Part shown: positions 49,462-57,682 of the stretch, piece by piece | How the letters are laid out: the number at the start of each line of letters is the position of its first letter | How positions within the stretch are numbered: position 1 is the stretch's first letter | NCBI RefSeq assembly: GCF_014207985.1 | Contig: NZ_JACHMI010000001.1 | Location: 8,477,001 to 8,541,000, forward strand | Source of the DNA: Nonomuraea rubra | GTDB lineage: Bacteria > Actinomycetota > Actinomycetes > Streptosporangiales > Streptosporangiaceae | Reading direction: 5' to 3' | Length of the DNA: 64,000 bases | Program-made: the position numbers and the translations under genes | The notes under the pieces: model-generated | What the model was told of the DNA's origin: nothing | Databases searched by the model: none | The model's input: only the letters and a program-made list of their open reading frames with translations

Positions 49462-50451
49462 CTACGGGTTGCCGTACTCCGCGTACTCCCAGCGCAGCAC
49501 GCCTCGCTCGACCGCGGGCCGCCAGCCGTCGAACTCCGTTCCCTTCTCCAGGGCGTCGGCCACGGCCCGCATGAGCGCGTAGTAGGACGGCATGCGCGGG
49601 GCCAGGCCGGCGATCGTGTCGTCCCAGCCGACCGAACCGTCGGCGGAGTCGACCACGGCCCACTGCGCGGAGCCGTCCTCCAGTTCGGCGAAGGAGAGGA
49701 ACGGGATCAACCGGCCGCTCCAGAACTCCCTCCACGGGTCATCGCCGCGGTCGGTGGGGTCGAAGCGGCACATGTGGCGCCAGGTGTCCCTGATGTCGCG
49801 GATGCTGAGGTTCGGCGCGCCGTCGAACCAGGCCCCGAACCCGAACCCGTCCATCCCTCGCGAGCCGTTGTGGCGCAGCAGGGAGGCGCGCAGGTCGTCC
49901 GGGAGGTCCACGCCCATCTGCGCCTCGGCGATCGCGATCGTGCGGGCCCTGCCGGGCGCGCCGAGGGTGCGGTACGTACGGGGCGCGTTCGCCTTCAGCC
50001 ACCGCTCGATCCGCCGCCACTGCCGGTCCACGGCCCGCTTGACCTTCGAGTCGATGGGCCGCACGGTCACCGGGCGGGGCGCGGGCGAGCAGTGGGGGTC
50101 GGGGGTCTCGGCCGGCGTGGGCGCCGGTGTCGCGGGCGGCTGGGGCGACGCCTGCCGCGCCGTCTGGGCCAGCAGGGCCGCCAGCCTGGACTCCTCCGGG
50201 GTCATCGCCCTCGGCGGGCCGGTCGGGGCCGGCGTGGCCCTGCCCGTGCCGCCCGGCACCAGCGCGGCCGTCAGGGTCACCGCGACGATCGCCGCGATGC
50301 CGGCCCACACGAGGCCCATCCGCGTGCGGGGAGCCGCCGCCGGAGCCTGGGTGGCGATCGGCCTTTCTGACATGCGGGCGCGCCGGCGCAGCCGTACCGC
50401 GATCGCGGTCAGGATGGCCGCCGTGAGCGCCAGCCGAACGAGCTTCAGCAC
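49462..50451 (-). CDS. Membrane-anchored SMI1/KNR4-like protein
   Basis: A 329-residue protein. An N-terminal hydrophobic stretch (LALTAAILTAIAVRL) and a second one (LVWAGIAAIVAVTLTAALVP) flank a short basic linker. A Pro/Ala-rich spacer leads to a C-terminal SMI1/KNR4-type domain (IAEAQMGVDLPDDLRASLLR followed by HNGSRGMDGFGFGAWF, then FLSFAELEDGSAQWAVVDS). This fold is widespread in immunity proteins of contact-dependent toxins, but here it is a stand-alone membrane protein without a neighbouring toxin. The GTG at 50451 is preferred because a TAGGGT box ends 7 nt before it. Confidence 0.78.
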   Translation of the reverse strand: MLKLVRLALTAAILTAIAVRLRRRARMSERPIATQAPAAAPRTRMGLVWAGIAAIVAVTLTAALVPGGTGRATPAPTGPPRAMTPEESRLAALLAQTARQASPQPPATPAPTPAETPDPHCSPAPRPVTVRPIDSKVKRAVDRQWRRIERWLKANAPRTYRTLGAPGRARTIAIAEAQMGVDLPDDLRASLLRHNGSRGMDGFGFGAWFDGAPNLSIRDIRDTWRHMCRFDPTDRGDDPWREFWSGRLIPFLSFAELEDGSAQWAVVDSADGSVGWDDTIAGLAPRMPSYYALMRAVADALEKGTEFDGWRPAVERGVLRWEYAEYGNP

Positions 50452-50464
50452 GTCGCGCACCCTA
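50452..50464 (-). promoter_or_regulatory. -10 box of a predicted leaderless transcript (minus strand)
   Basis: On the minus strand TAGGGT (50464-50459) ends 7 nt before the GTG at 50451. Confidence 0.5.
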
Positions 50465-50495
50465 TCCCGAATCGGATCATCCCATGTGCCGGGAT

Positions 50496-50508
50496 TAAGG
50501 TCGGATCC
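50496..50508 (+). promoter_or_regulatory. -10 box of a predicted leaderless transcript
   Basis: TAAGGT (50496-50501) ends 7 nt before the ATG at 50509. With the opposite box at 50459-50464 it forms a compact divergent promoter pair in a 57-bp gap. Confidence 0.55.
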
Positions 50509-51507
50509 ATGGAATTCCGTCACCTTGGTCGCAGCGGTCTCATGGTCAGCGAGATCAGCTACGGCAACTGGCTCACCCACGGCTCCCAGGTCGAGGAGGA
50601 CGCCGCCAAGCAGTGCGTGCAGGCGGCGCTCGACGAGGGCATCACCACGTTCGACACCGCCGACGTCTACGCGGGCACGAAGGCCGAGGAGGTGCTCGGC
50701 CGCGCGCTCAAGGGCGTACGCAGGGAGTCGCTGGAGATCTTCACGAAGGTCTACTGGCCGACCGGGCCCGGCAAGAACGACCGGGGCCTGTCCCGCAAGC
50801 ACATCACCGAGTCGATCAACGGCTCGCTGCGCCGGCTGCAGACCGACTACGTCGACCTGTACCAGGCGCACCGGTTCGACGCCGAGACTCCGCTGGAGGA
50901 GACGCTCAAGACGTTCGACGACCTCGTCCGCCAGGGCAAGGTGCTCTACGTCGGCGTGAGCGAGTGGAACGCCGACCAGATCGCCCAGGCATTGAAGATC
51001 GCCGACGACATGGGCTTCGACAGGCTCGTGTCGAACCAGCCGCAGTACTCCATGTTGTGGCGGGTCATCGAGTCGGAGATCGTGCCCCTGTGCGAGCAGG
51101 AGGGCGTGGGGCAGATCGTCTGGTCGCCGATCGGCCAGGGCGTGCTGACCGGCAAGTACCTGCCCGGCCAGCAGCCGCCGGAGGGCTCGCGCGCGACCGA
51201 CAAGAGCGGCAGCGCCATGATCGCGCGGTTCATGAACGACGACGTGCTCACCCGCGTGCAGGAGCTCAAGCCGATCGCCGCCGACCTGGGGCTGTCCATG
51301 GCCCAGCTGGCGATCGCCTGGGTCCTGCAGAACCCGAACGTCTCCAGCGCCATCATCGGCGCCAGCCGGCCCGAGCAGGTGCGTGACAACGTGAAGGCGG
51401 CCGGCGTCAAGCTGGAGGCCGACGTGCTGAAGCGCATCGACGACGTGCTCGGCTCGGTCGTGGAGCGCGACCCGTCCAAGACGCAGAGCCCGCGTTCGCG
51501 TCCGTAA
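50509..51507 (+). CDS. Aldo/keto reductase (Kv-beta/YghZ-like)
   Basis: A 332-residue NADPH-dependent aldo/keto reductase. The tetrad is visible in TTFDTADVYAGTKAEE (Asp, Tyr), IFTKVYWPTGPG (Lys) and LYQAHRFDAETPL (His). It begins MEFRHLGRSGLMVSEISYG, typical of the AKR6/AKR14 branch, and keeps the VWSPIGQGVLTGKY and SSAIIGASRPEQVRDN cofactor regions. The substrate is probably a small aldehyde. It is followed by a T-tailed terminator. Confidence 0.94.
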   Translation: MEFRHLGRSGLMVSEISYGNWLTHGSQVEEDAAKQCVQAALDEGITTFDTADVYAGTKAEEVLGRALKGVRRESLEIFTKVYWPTGPGKNDRGLSRKHITESINGSLRRLQTDYVDLYQAHRFDAETPLEETLKTFDDLVRQGKVLYVGVSEWNADQIAQALKIADDMGFDRLVSNQPQYSMLWRVIESEIVPLCEQEGVGQIVWSPIGQGVLTGKYLPGQQPPEGSRATDKSGSAMIARFMNDDVLTRVQELKPIAADLGLSMAQLAIAWVLQNPNVSSAIIGASRPEQVRDNVKAAGVKLEADVLKRIDDVLGSVVERDPSKTQSPRSRP

Positions 51508-51521
51508 CATCCCCCGCACCG

Positions 51522-51557
51522 AAAACCCCTTGAGCCGCAAAGCGCTCAAGGGGTTTT
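51522..51557. terminator. Rho-independent bidirectional terminator
   Basis: A perfect 14-bp stem (AAAACCCCTTGAGC at 51522-51535 with GCTCAAGGGGTTTT at 51544-51557) and an 8-nt loop, with T and A runs on the two sides, lie between convergent genes. Confidence 0.93.
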
Positions 51558-51572
51558 TCGTTTATCCGGGAA

Positions 51573-51779
51573 TCACTCCGGACGCAATGACAAACCCGTG
51601 TACTCGACACGGTCCTCATCCAGCAAAGCGACCTGCTCGACTCCCGAATCCAGCAGGTCACGCCAGTTCTCGCCGAGCCAGGACTCCGCGTCGGCCTGGC
51701 TCGGAAAAACCTCTCGCGGCAAGGGGCGATCGGTTACCTCACCACCATTTGCATTTTCATAACGCCATCGCCATGTCAT
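51573..51779 (-). CDS. Conserved small actinobacterial protein
   Basis: A 68-residue acidic protein beginning MTWRWRYENANGGEV, with SQADAESWLGENWRDLLDSG in the middle and a VEYTGLSLRPE end. From memory, proteins with this pattern (W-R-Y-E, then AESWLGE-W) are found in many actinomycetes, always uncharacterised. The ATG at 51779 has AAAAGGAG 8 nt upstream; another ATG (51784) opens a two-codon ORF ending in this start. No domain function can be given. Confidence 0.78.
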   Translation of the reverse strand: MTWRWRYENANGGEVTDRPLPREVFPSQADAESWLGENWRDLLDSGVEQVALLDEDRVEYTGLSLRPE

Positions 51780-51861
51780 GCCATACGCTCCTTTTCCGCG
51801 GGTTCGCCGGCGCACCCTCCGCAGGCACTGGAACCCTACTCCCGAGCTTGGAGGTCAATCG

Positions 51862-52512
51862 ATGCTGCGCGCGTATCGTGTTGTGGCAGGGGTCGCCCTC
51901 GGGGTGGCCGCCTTGCTCTCCCTCCCCTCCCCCGTCGCCGCCTCACCCCCTCCTGACGGCTCCGCGCGGGCGTGGGGCGTCTGGCTGAGCGACGGGACCG
52001 CGTGGCTGGCCGCCGGTCCCGGGGACTCGCCGCCGGACGGCTCGGTGGTCGGCTGGCGCTTCTCGGTGGCGCCGGACGGGGCCGCCGGGGAGCCTCCGGG
52101 CGGGGACCTGCCCTCGTTCGAGGCGGTGTGCGGCGGGGACCCGGCCGGCTCGGGCCACAAGCGGGTGGTGCTGGCCGTGGACTACGGCGACGCGGAATCG
52201 GACGCCCACCCGGGTGAACAGCCGCCCGCGCGGGTGGCGCCGGCGTGCGTGGCGGGCGCCGAGAACGCCACCACGGCCCAGCTCCTCGCCGCGGCCTCCC
52301 GGGTGCGGGTGGACGGCTCGGGCGGCGTCACGTCCGTGGACGGCTACCCGGCGGCCCCGGCGCGCAGCGGCACCGCCCTCACCCCCGCCCCGCCCCCCGC
52401 CGGTCCGCCGGCCCTGCTCATCGCGGCGGGCGCGGCCGCCCTGGCCCTGCTGGCGGCCGGCACCGCCGTCGCCACCCGCCGCCGCCGCACGAAGGCCACA
52501 CCCACCCGCTGA
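51862..52512 (+). CDS. Secreted, C-terminally anchored protein (SCO2322-like, tentative)
   Basis: A 216-residue protein with a signal peptide (VVAGVALGVAALLSLPSPVAA), an outer domain with ARAWGVWLSDGTAWLAAGPG and GSVVGWRFSVAPDG, two Cys (EAVCGGDPAG and PACVAGAEN), a Pro-rich spacer, and a C-terminal helix (ALLIAAGAAALALLAAGTAV) followed by RRRR. This pattern recalls the SCO2322 family, often near ECF transporters and cobalamin genes. GGAGG lies just before the ATG. It lies 43 bp upstream of the cobU fusion. Confidence 0.75.
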   Translation: MLRAYRVVAGVALGVAALLSLPSPVAASPPPDGSARAWGVWLSDGTAWLAAGPGDSPPDGSVVGWRFSVAPDGAAGEPPGGDLPSFEAVCGGDPAGSGHKRVVLAVDYGDAESDAHPGEQPPARVAPACVAGAENATTAQLLAAASRVRVDGSGGVTSVDGYPAAPARSGTALTPAPPPAGPPALLIAAGAAALALLAAGTAVATRRRRTKATPTR

Positions 52513-52542
52513 CCCGGTCGGGGCGGGGTTCCGGCGGCTTTG

Positions 52543-52555
52543 TACGCTCGGCGCG
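52543..52555 (+). promoter_or_regulatory. -10 box of a predicted leaderless transcript
   Basis: TACGCT (52543-52548) ends 7 nt before the GTG at 52556, and no ribosome-binding site is present. Confidence 0.5.
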
Positions 52556-53569
52556 GTGAAAGTCCTTCTCACCGGTACGGCGGGCAGCGCGGGCTGGCCG
52601 GAACCCGGATGCCGCTGCGCCTCCTGCTCGGCCCTGCCGCCCGGCCATCGCCGCCCCTTCGGGCTCGTCGTGGACGGCGCGATCCCGTTCCCCTTCACCG
52701 ATCCGCCCACCGGCTACCGCTCCACCGCCGGCGGCCTGGGGCTGGCCGGCCCGGACGGCTCCAGGCTGCTCTGCCTGCCCCGGGGACGCCCGGTGCCCGC
52801 CGCAGAGTCCGCCAGGTACGACGTGGTGCTGATCGACCTCCTCGACCGTCCTGAACGCCTCGGGGAGCTGCGGCGGGCCGGACAGGTGGACGAGGGGACC
52901 ACGGTGGTGGCCGCCGGGCTCGACCACCGGGTCCGGTCGGAGGAGGAGCTGGACAGGCGGCTGCGGCTGTGGGGCGCGCTGGCCGTACCCGACGGCACCG
53001 AGCTGGACGTCGCACCGGGGCGGGCGGCAGGGGCGGCGCGCCGGACGGTGAGGCGGGCGCTGCTGCTGGGCGGGTCGAGGTCGGGGAAGTCGGCCGAGGC
53101 GGAGCTGCGGCTGGCGGCGGAGCCGTACGTGACGTACGTGGCCACCGGGCCCGGCGGCGCGGGCGACGGCGAGTGGGCGGCGCGGGTGCGGGCGCACCGG
53201 GAGCGGCGGCCCGCGCACTGGAGCACCGCCGAGACCACCGACCTGGTCACCGCGATCCGCACGGCCACGGGGCCGCTGCTGATCGACGGGCTGGGGACGT
53301 GGGTGGCGGCGGTGTTCGACGAGCACGGCGCCTGGGAGGAGGCAGGGGAGCGCGCGCAGGTGGCCGCCCGGTGCGACGACCTCGTGGCGGCGTGGCGCCA
53401 GGCTCCCGAGCCGATCGTGGCGGTGTCGGACGAGGTGGGGATGGGCGTGGTGCCGGCGACGCCGAGCGGGCGGGCGTTCAGGGACGCCCTGGGACGGCTC
53501 AACGAGCGCCTGGCGGCCGAGTCGGAGTACGTGGCACTGGTGGTCGCCGGCCGCCTCGTCGAGCTCTGA
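52556..53569 (+). CDS. cobU: Adenosylcobinamide kinase/guanylyltransferase (CobU) with degenerate metallo-hydrolase-like N-domain
   Basis: A 337-residue protein. The C-terminal ~170 residues are a full CobU: P-loop LLLGGSRSGKSAEAEL, the guanylylated His in RVRAHRERRPAHW, and SDEVGMGVVPATPSGRAFRD. It phosphorylates adenosylcobinamide and attaches GMP in the nucleotide-loop branch of B12 synthesis. The N-terminal ~165 residues begin VKVLLTGTAGSAGWPEPGCR and CASCS, like PhnP/PqqB metallo-beta-lactamase-fold proteins, but no HxHxDH metal motif is present. It may be an accessory or vestigial domain. The start is leaderless-like. cobS lies about 0.9 kb downstream, with a minus-strand ABC ATPase between. 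Confidence 0.9.
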   Translation: MKVLLTGTAGSAGWPEPGCRCASCSALPPGHRRPFGLVVDGAIPFPFTDPPTGYRSTAGGLGLAGPDGSRLLCLPRGRPVPAAESARYDVVLIDLLDRPERLGELRRAGQVDEGTTVVAAGLDHRVRSEEELDRRLRLWGALAVPDGTELDVAPGRAAGAARRTVRRALLLGGSRSGKSAEAELRLAAEPYVTYVATGPGGAGDGEWAARVRAHRERRPAHWSTAETTDLVTAIRTATGPLLIDGLGTWVAAVFDEHGAWEEAGERAQVAARCDDLVAAWRQAPEPIVAVSDEVGMGVVPATPSGRAFRDALGRLNERLAAESEYVALVVAGRLVEL

Positions 53570-53636
53570 GGCCCCGCCCGCGTCGCTTTCGGGGGCGCCG
53601 CCGGCGGATCGGCCGCCTCGACGCGCTCCGGGAGGG

Positions 53637-54437
53637 TCAGGAACGGGCGGCGCGGGCGTACCAGCGGCCGTCCAGGCGGTCCACGTGGAGAGGGCGGCCG
53701 AAGCAGTCGCTGAGGTTGGCGGAGGTGAGCACGTCGGCCACCGGCCCCGCGGCCAGCACCCTGGCGTCGCGCATGAGCATGGCGTGCGTGGTCGTGGCCG
53801 GCACCTCCTCCAGGTGGTGCGTCACCGTGACGGTGGTCAGCACGGGCCTGGTGGCGGCGAGGTCCTCGACGGCGGAGATGAGGTCCTCGCGCGCGGGCAG
53901 GTCGAGCCCCGCGAACGGCTCGTCGAGCAGCAGCACCGCGGGATCGGCCATGAGCGCCCTGGCCACCCTGACCCTGGCCCGCTCCCCCTGCGAGCAGACG
54001 CGGAACTTCCGCTCGGCCAGGTCCTTGCAGCCGAGGTCGGCCAGCAGCCGGTGGGCCCGGTCGTGCTCCGCGTCGCCGTACCTGTCCCACAGCGGAACGC
54101 TCGTGCCCGTGTGCCCGGTGAGGACCACGGTGTGCGCGGTCGCCCCCTCCTCCTCCATCAGCTCCTCGTCGATCAGCCGCTGGCTCTCCGCGACGAGGCC
54201 GAGGTGACGGCGCAGCTCGCGCACGTCGACCCGGCCGAGCCGGTGCCCGAGCACCCTGACCGTGCCCTCGCTGGGATGCCGCACGGCGGCCGCCAGCGAC
54301 AGCAGCGTCGTCTTCCCGGCGCCGTTGGGGCCGAGGATCACCCAGTGATCGCCGTAGTCCACCTGCCAATCGACGCCGTCCAGTAGCGCTTTGCCGACAA
54401 CCCGGACACCTACGCCTTCCAGTTCAACCACGTGCAT
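53637..54437 (-). CDS. Stand-alone ABC transporter ATPase (YlmA/ModF-like)
   Basis: A 266-residue ABC ATPase with Walker A VILGPNGAGKTTLLSL, signature CSQGERARVRVARALM (a variant of LSGGQ), Walker B AVLLLDEPFAGLD and the H-loop in TVTHHLEEVP. No permease or binding protein is linked, as is usual for the YlmA/ModF-like cluster. It interrupts the cobU-cobS pair on the opposite strand. Its substrate or partner is unknown. Confidence 0.9.
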   Translation of the reverse strand: MHVVELEGVGVRVVGKALLDGVDWQVDYGDHWVILGPNGAGKTTLLSLAAAVRHPSEGTVRVLGHRLGRVDVRELRRHLGLVAESQRLIDEELMEEEGATAHTVVLTGHTGTSVPLWDRYGDAEHDRAHRLLADLGCKDLAERKFRVCSQGERARVRVARALMADPAVLLLDEPFAGLDLPAREDLISAVEDLAATRPVLTTVTVTHHLEEVPATTTHAMLMRDARVLAAGPVADVLTSANLSDCFGRPLHVDRLDGRWYARAARS

Positions 54438-54457
54438 CCCGCCACACTAGTGGCCCC

Positions 54458-54471
54458 TAGGATCCTGCGTT
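54458..54471 (+). promoter_or_regulatory. -10 box of a predicted leaderless transcript
   Basis: TAGGAT (54458-54463) ends 8 nt before the ATG of cobS at 54472. Confidence 0.5.
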
Positions 54472-55407
54472 ATGCGGCTGATGGACGGGCTGAGGTTCGC
54501 CCTGGGCACGTTGAGCGTGCTGCCGGTGCGGGTCGAACGGGTGGACCGGCAGGTGGCGGGGCAGGCGATGGCGCTGGCCCCGGCGGTCGGGCTGCTGCTC
54601 GGGCTGCTCGCCGGCCTGGCGTTGCTGCTGCCCGCGCCGCCGCTGCTCGGCGCCGTGCTGGCGCTCGGGCTGCTGGCGCTGCTGACCCGGGGCCTGCATC
54701 TCGACGGGCTGGCCGATCTGGCCGACGGGCTGGGCAGCGGCAAGCCGTCCGATCAGGCGCTCGACATCATGAAGAAGTCGGACATCGGGCCGTTCGGCGT
54801 GATGACGCTGGTGCTGATGCTGCTCGCGCAGGTGGTGGCGCTCGCCGACGCCGGGCTCTGGGCGCTGGTGACGGCGTGCGTGGCGGGCCGGCTGGCGCTG
54901 ACCTGGGCCTGCCGCTCCGGCGTGCCCGCCGCCCGCCCCGACGGGCTGGGTGCGACGGTCGCCGGGACGGTACACCGCCCGGCCGTCTGGCTCGCGACCG
55001 TGGCCGCGCTGCTCGCCACCGCCGTGATCGGCCTGCTCTCCGCTCCGGGCACGGGCCTGTGGGCCTGGGACGGGAGCGACGAGCCGACCCGCGAGCTGAC
55101 GGCCCACTACCCCTGCATGGTGGGCTCGTGCCCTCCGGTGGACGATCCGCACCCGTGGAAGGGCGTCGGCATGGCGTCGCAGTTCGTGGACGTGGACATG
55201 GTGGCGGTGTCCGGCGGTAGTGGGGGCCTGGACGGGCTCTCCGGGGTCGTGGTGGCGCCGGTGGCGCTGCTCGCCGGGCTGGGCGCCGCCCTGCTGCTGC
55301 TCGCGCACGCCAGGCGGCGCCTCGGCGGCATCACGGGCGACGTGCTCGGCGCCCTCGTCGAGACGGCCACGGCCGCGACCCTGGTCGTGTACGCGATCCT
55401 CGGCTGA
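54472..55407 (+). CDS. cobS: Adenosylcobinamide-GDP ribazoletransferase (CobS) with an unusual insertion
   Basis: A 311-residue membrane enzyme that joins adenosylcobinamide-GDP to alpha-ribazole, the last step of the B12 nucleotide loop. Family motifs are present: LRFALGTLSVLPV at the start, TRGLHLDGLADLADGLGS (Mg/substrate site), DIMKKSDIGPFGV, and GGITGDVLGALVETA at the end. Between about residues 190 and 260 there is a polar insertion (WAWDGSDEPTRELTAHYPC, SCPPVDDPHPWKG, VSGGSGGLDGLSG) not seen in ordinary CobS of about 250 residues. It probably forms an extra loop outside the membrane core. Confidence 0.92.
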   Translation: MRLMDGLRFALGTLSVLPVRVERVDRQVAGQAMALAPAVGLLLGLLAGLALLLPAPPLLGAVLALGLLALLTRGLHLDGLADLADGLGSGKPSDQALDIMKKSDIGPFGVMTLVLMLLAQVVALADAGLWALVTACVAGRLALTWACRSGVPAARPDGLGATVAGTVHRPAVWLATVAALLATAVIGLLSAPGTGLWAWDGSDEPTRELTAHYPCMVGSCPPVDDPHPWKGVGMASQFVDVDMVAVSGGSGGLDGLSGVVVAPVALLAGLGAALLLLAHARRRLGGITGDVLGALVETATAATLVVYAILG

Positions 55408-55431
55408 GCCGCCACGAGGCCCGGGGACTGC

Positions 55432-56376
55432 TCAGGTGACCGGCTCGGCGGGCTCGTCCCGTTCGGCCGGCCCGGCACTCGCCGCCGCGGGACCGGCCGG
55501 ATGCGGCGGACGTACCGGATAGAAGCGGAGCAGAGCCGCGCCGAGCAGCGCGAGCAGCGCCCAGCCCACCACGCCGGTGATGCCGGCCAGCAGCTCGTTC
55601 GGCGGGTCCGCGGCGTCGCCCAGCAGCAGCGCGACCCCGGCGATGGCGTTCAGCGAGGCGTGCGCCACGACCGCGGGCCACACGCTGCCCGTACGCAGCC
55701 GCAACCATCCCATCACCACCCCGGCCGGCACGCAGAAGCCGATGAACACCAGCGCCGCCCACGAGCCCAGCCTCGGGTAGTTGTAGCCGAGCAGCGTGAA
55801 CGGGGCGTGCCAGAGGCCCCAGACGAAGCCGGAGAGCAGCAGCCCGGCGAGCATGCCGTTGGTGGACACGAGCCTGGGCACCAGCCAGCCGCGCCAGCCC
55901 CACTCCTCGCCCAGCGCCGGGATCGCGTTCAGCACGGGCCCGGCGGCGACGGCGATCACGACCTGCACGATGGCGATGGTGCTCAGGTCGGCGGGCGCCT
56001 CGACGCCGCGCGCCTGCCAGGACGCCCTGAGCAGGCTGAGCCGTTCGAGGTCCAGCTCGACCAGCCCCACGGCGGCGCTGATCCCCATGGCCAGGAACGC
56101 CAGCAGCGGCACGCCCAGCCACGCCGTCAGCACCAGCACGGCGGTGCGGCCTCGGCGATCGCCGAGCGTGAGCCCGGTCTGCCTGGCCCACTCGCGGAAC
56201 GGCGTGCGCGAGACGGCCCACACGCCGAGCACCCCCGCGGCCGGGGTGAACATCATCAACGTGCCCAGCACCGGCATCAGCGGCGAGCCCAGCCCGCCGC
56301 CGAACCACAGGGGCAGCGCCACGGCCCAGGACAGCCCGAAGGCCAGGACGGTGAAGATGAGCAGAGGTCTTTTCAT
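55432..56376 (-). CDS. CPBP-family intramembrane metalloprotease
   Basis: A 314-residue protein with about eight membrane helices and the CPBP (Abi) motifs: ALGEEWGWRGWLVPRLV (EExxxR), FVWGLWHAPFTLLG (FxxxH) and VVAHASLNA (HxxxN/B). Family members include CAAX proteases and bacteriocin-immunity proteins. The ATG at 56376 overlaps the stop of the DUF1648 gene (ATGA). It is the last gene of a GntR-controlled operon, and its Ala/Pro-rich C-terminal tail is cytosolic. Confidence 0.92.
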   Translation of the reverse strand: MKRPLLIFTVLAFGLSWAVALPLWFGGGLGSPLMPVLGTLMMFTPAAGVLGVWAVSRTPFREWARQTGLTLGDRRGRTAVLVLTAWLGVPLLAFLAMGISAAVGLVELDLERLSLLRASWQARGVEAPADLSTIAIVQVVIAVAAGPVLNAIPALGEEWGWRGWLVPRLVSTNGMLAGLLLSGFVWGLWHAPFTLLGYNYPRLGSWAALVFIGFCVPAGVVMGWLRLRTGSVWPAVVAHASLNAIAGVALLLGDAADPPNELLAGITGVVGWALLALLGAALLRFYPVRPPHPAGPAAASAGPAERDEPAEPVT

Positions 56377-57338
56377 GACTGGACACGCTCCGCGATGAGG
56401 GCGTTGATGAGGGATGCGCCGCGCTCGGCGTCGTCGATGCTGATCGTGAGCTGACCGCCGGAACGGTAGCGGAGTACCAGGCATTCGCCGCCGCGCAGCA
56501 TGATGGTGGCGTTTCCCGGCAGGCCGCGGAAGCCCCAGCCGCCGACCTCGCCCGGCTGCCGCGTCTGCGACCAGGCGGACTCCACCTTGGACAGGGGGAT
56601 CCTGCGCGCCGGCCAGCCCAGCGGGCCGAAGCCGATCGTGATCCGGCCGTCGCCGACCCTGACGGAGACGGCCACGGTCGCGAGCCCGACGACGACGAGG
56701 ATGACGAAGGCGGGCAGCAGCCCCGCCAGGAAGCCGCCGGGGGCCCCGCCGACGAGGGTCAGCACGCCCATCGTCGCGGTGAGTGCCAGCGCCAGGACGG
56801 TGGCCGCGGCGAGCCACGGGTTGACCACGCGGCTGACCCAGACGGCCCGCTGGCCCCGCCTGAGCCTGAGCACGGGCGGCTCCCCGCTCCCCGCGGGCTC
56901 CTCGTCGGGGGCGCCCCTGCCCAGGTACGCGGCCAGTCCTCCGGCCGCGACCATGGCGGCGATCACGGTCGGGATGTGCCAGCCGGGCAGCAGGGCCTCG
57001 CGCCAGGTGGCGGCGTCGAGGTTGACGGCCAGCGTCGAGGCGTCCACGCCGAGCAGGAGCACGCCCGCCCCCACCAGGCACGCGGCGGAGGTGACCCGGG
57101 CCGCGCGCCGGTCGCGCGCCCGGCCGAGCAGGAAGAACAGCACCCACAGCCCGGCCCAGAGGGCCTGGGTCAGGATCAGGTGCCCCGTGAACGAGCTCGA
57201 CCCGTCGGGCACGCTGCCGGACGTCCCCCAGTGGGTGGCCAGGGGATCGGGCAGCCGGTCGCGCAGTGCCAGGGGTGCCACGAGCAGTGCGGTGGCCACG
57301 GCGAGCCACCATGCGACGGCGACGACACGGGCTCTCAC
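56373..57338 (-). CDS. DUF1648 membrane protein
   Basis: A 321-residue protein with about five to seven membrane helices. The N-terminal DUF1648 signature is LPDPLATHWGTSGSVPDGSS. A C-terminal soluble part (WPARRIPLSKVESAWSQTRQ, then GECLVLRYRSGGQLTISIDD) looks like a PH-type beta domain. The start overlaps the gntR stop (ATGA). Such proteins commonly accompany YtrA regulators and may affect envelope stress resistance. Confidence 0.87.
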   Translation of the reverse strand: MRARVVAVAWWLAVATALLVAPLALRDRLPDPLATHWGTSGSVPDGSSSFTGHLILTQALWAGLWVLFFLLGRARDRRAARVTSAACLVGAGVLLLGVDASTLAVNLDAATWREALLPGWHIPTVIAAMVAAGGLAAYLGRGAPDEEPAGSGEPPVLRLRRGQRAVWVSRVVNPWLAAATVLALALTATMGVLTLVGGAPGGFLAGLLPAFVILVVVGLATVAVSVRVGDGRITIGFGPLGWPARRIPLSKVESAWSQTRQPGEVGGWGFRGLPGNATIMLRGGECLVLRYRSGGQLTISIDDAERGASLINALIAERVQS

Positions 57339-57682
57339 GTCAGTTCCTCCACGATGGTGATGAGGTCTTCGCGGCTGTAGCCGTACTTCTTGGCCTCGTC
57401 GAGCAGTTCGCGGGCGCGCTGCACGAGCAGGGCGCGCCCGTCCGCGAGGCCGGCCACGCTGACGCCGCGGCCTCTCCTGAACTCCAGCAGCCCCTCGTCG
57501 CGCAGGTCGCGCAGCGCGCGAAGCACGGTGTTGGGGTTGATGCCCAGCGCGGCGGCCAGGTCACGGGCCGGCGGCAGGCGGTCGCCCGGCCGGTAGGAGC
57601 CCTCGCCGATGGCACGGCGGATGGCGCCCGCCACCTGCTCGTGGAGGGGGCGCGCGTCGTTGAGATCCAGCGTCAGCAACAT
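57335..57682 (-). CDS. GntR-family regulator, YtrA subfamily
   Basis: A 115-residue regulator: a GntR winged helix (ARPLHEQVAGAIRRAIGEGS, RPGDRLPPARDLAAALGINP, LRDEGLLEFRRGRGVSV) and a short C-terminal dimerisation helix pair, the YtrA pattern. It heads an operon with a DUF1648 and a CPBP protein and overlaps the next gene (ATGA). A perfect inverted repeat covers its own start codon and promoter, so it very likely represses itself and the operon. Confidence 0.94.
   Translation of the reverse strand: MLLTLDLNDARPLHEQVAGAIRRAIGEGSYRPGDRLPPARDLAAALGINPNTVLRALRDLRDEGLLEFRRGRGVSVAGLADGRALLVQRARELLDEAKKYGYSREDLITIVEELT

Noticed and set aside
49462..50451. Toxin-immunity locus based on the SMI1/KNR4 domain
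   Set aside because: No toxin, secretion gene or variable cassette is nearby, so a defence or competition system is not supported.
50452..51549. In-frame extension of the SMI1/KNR4-like protein
   Set aside because: It is entirely antisense to the aldo/keto reductase; the open frame is a by-product of high GC.
54753..55052. Short antisense frame inside cobS
   Set aside because: It has no ribosome-binding site and no recognisable domain, and cobS is clearly coding on the other strand.
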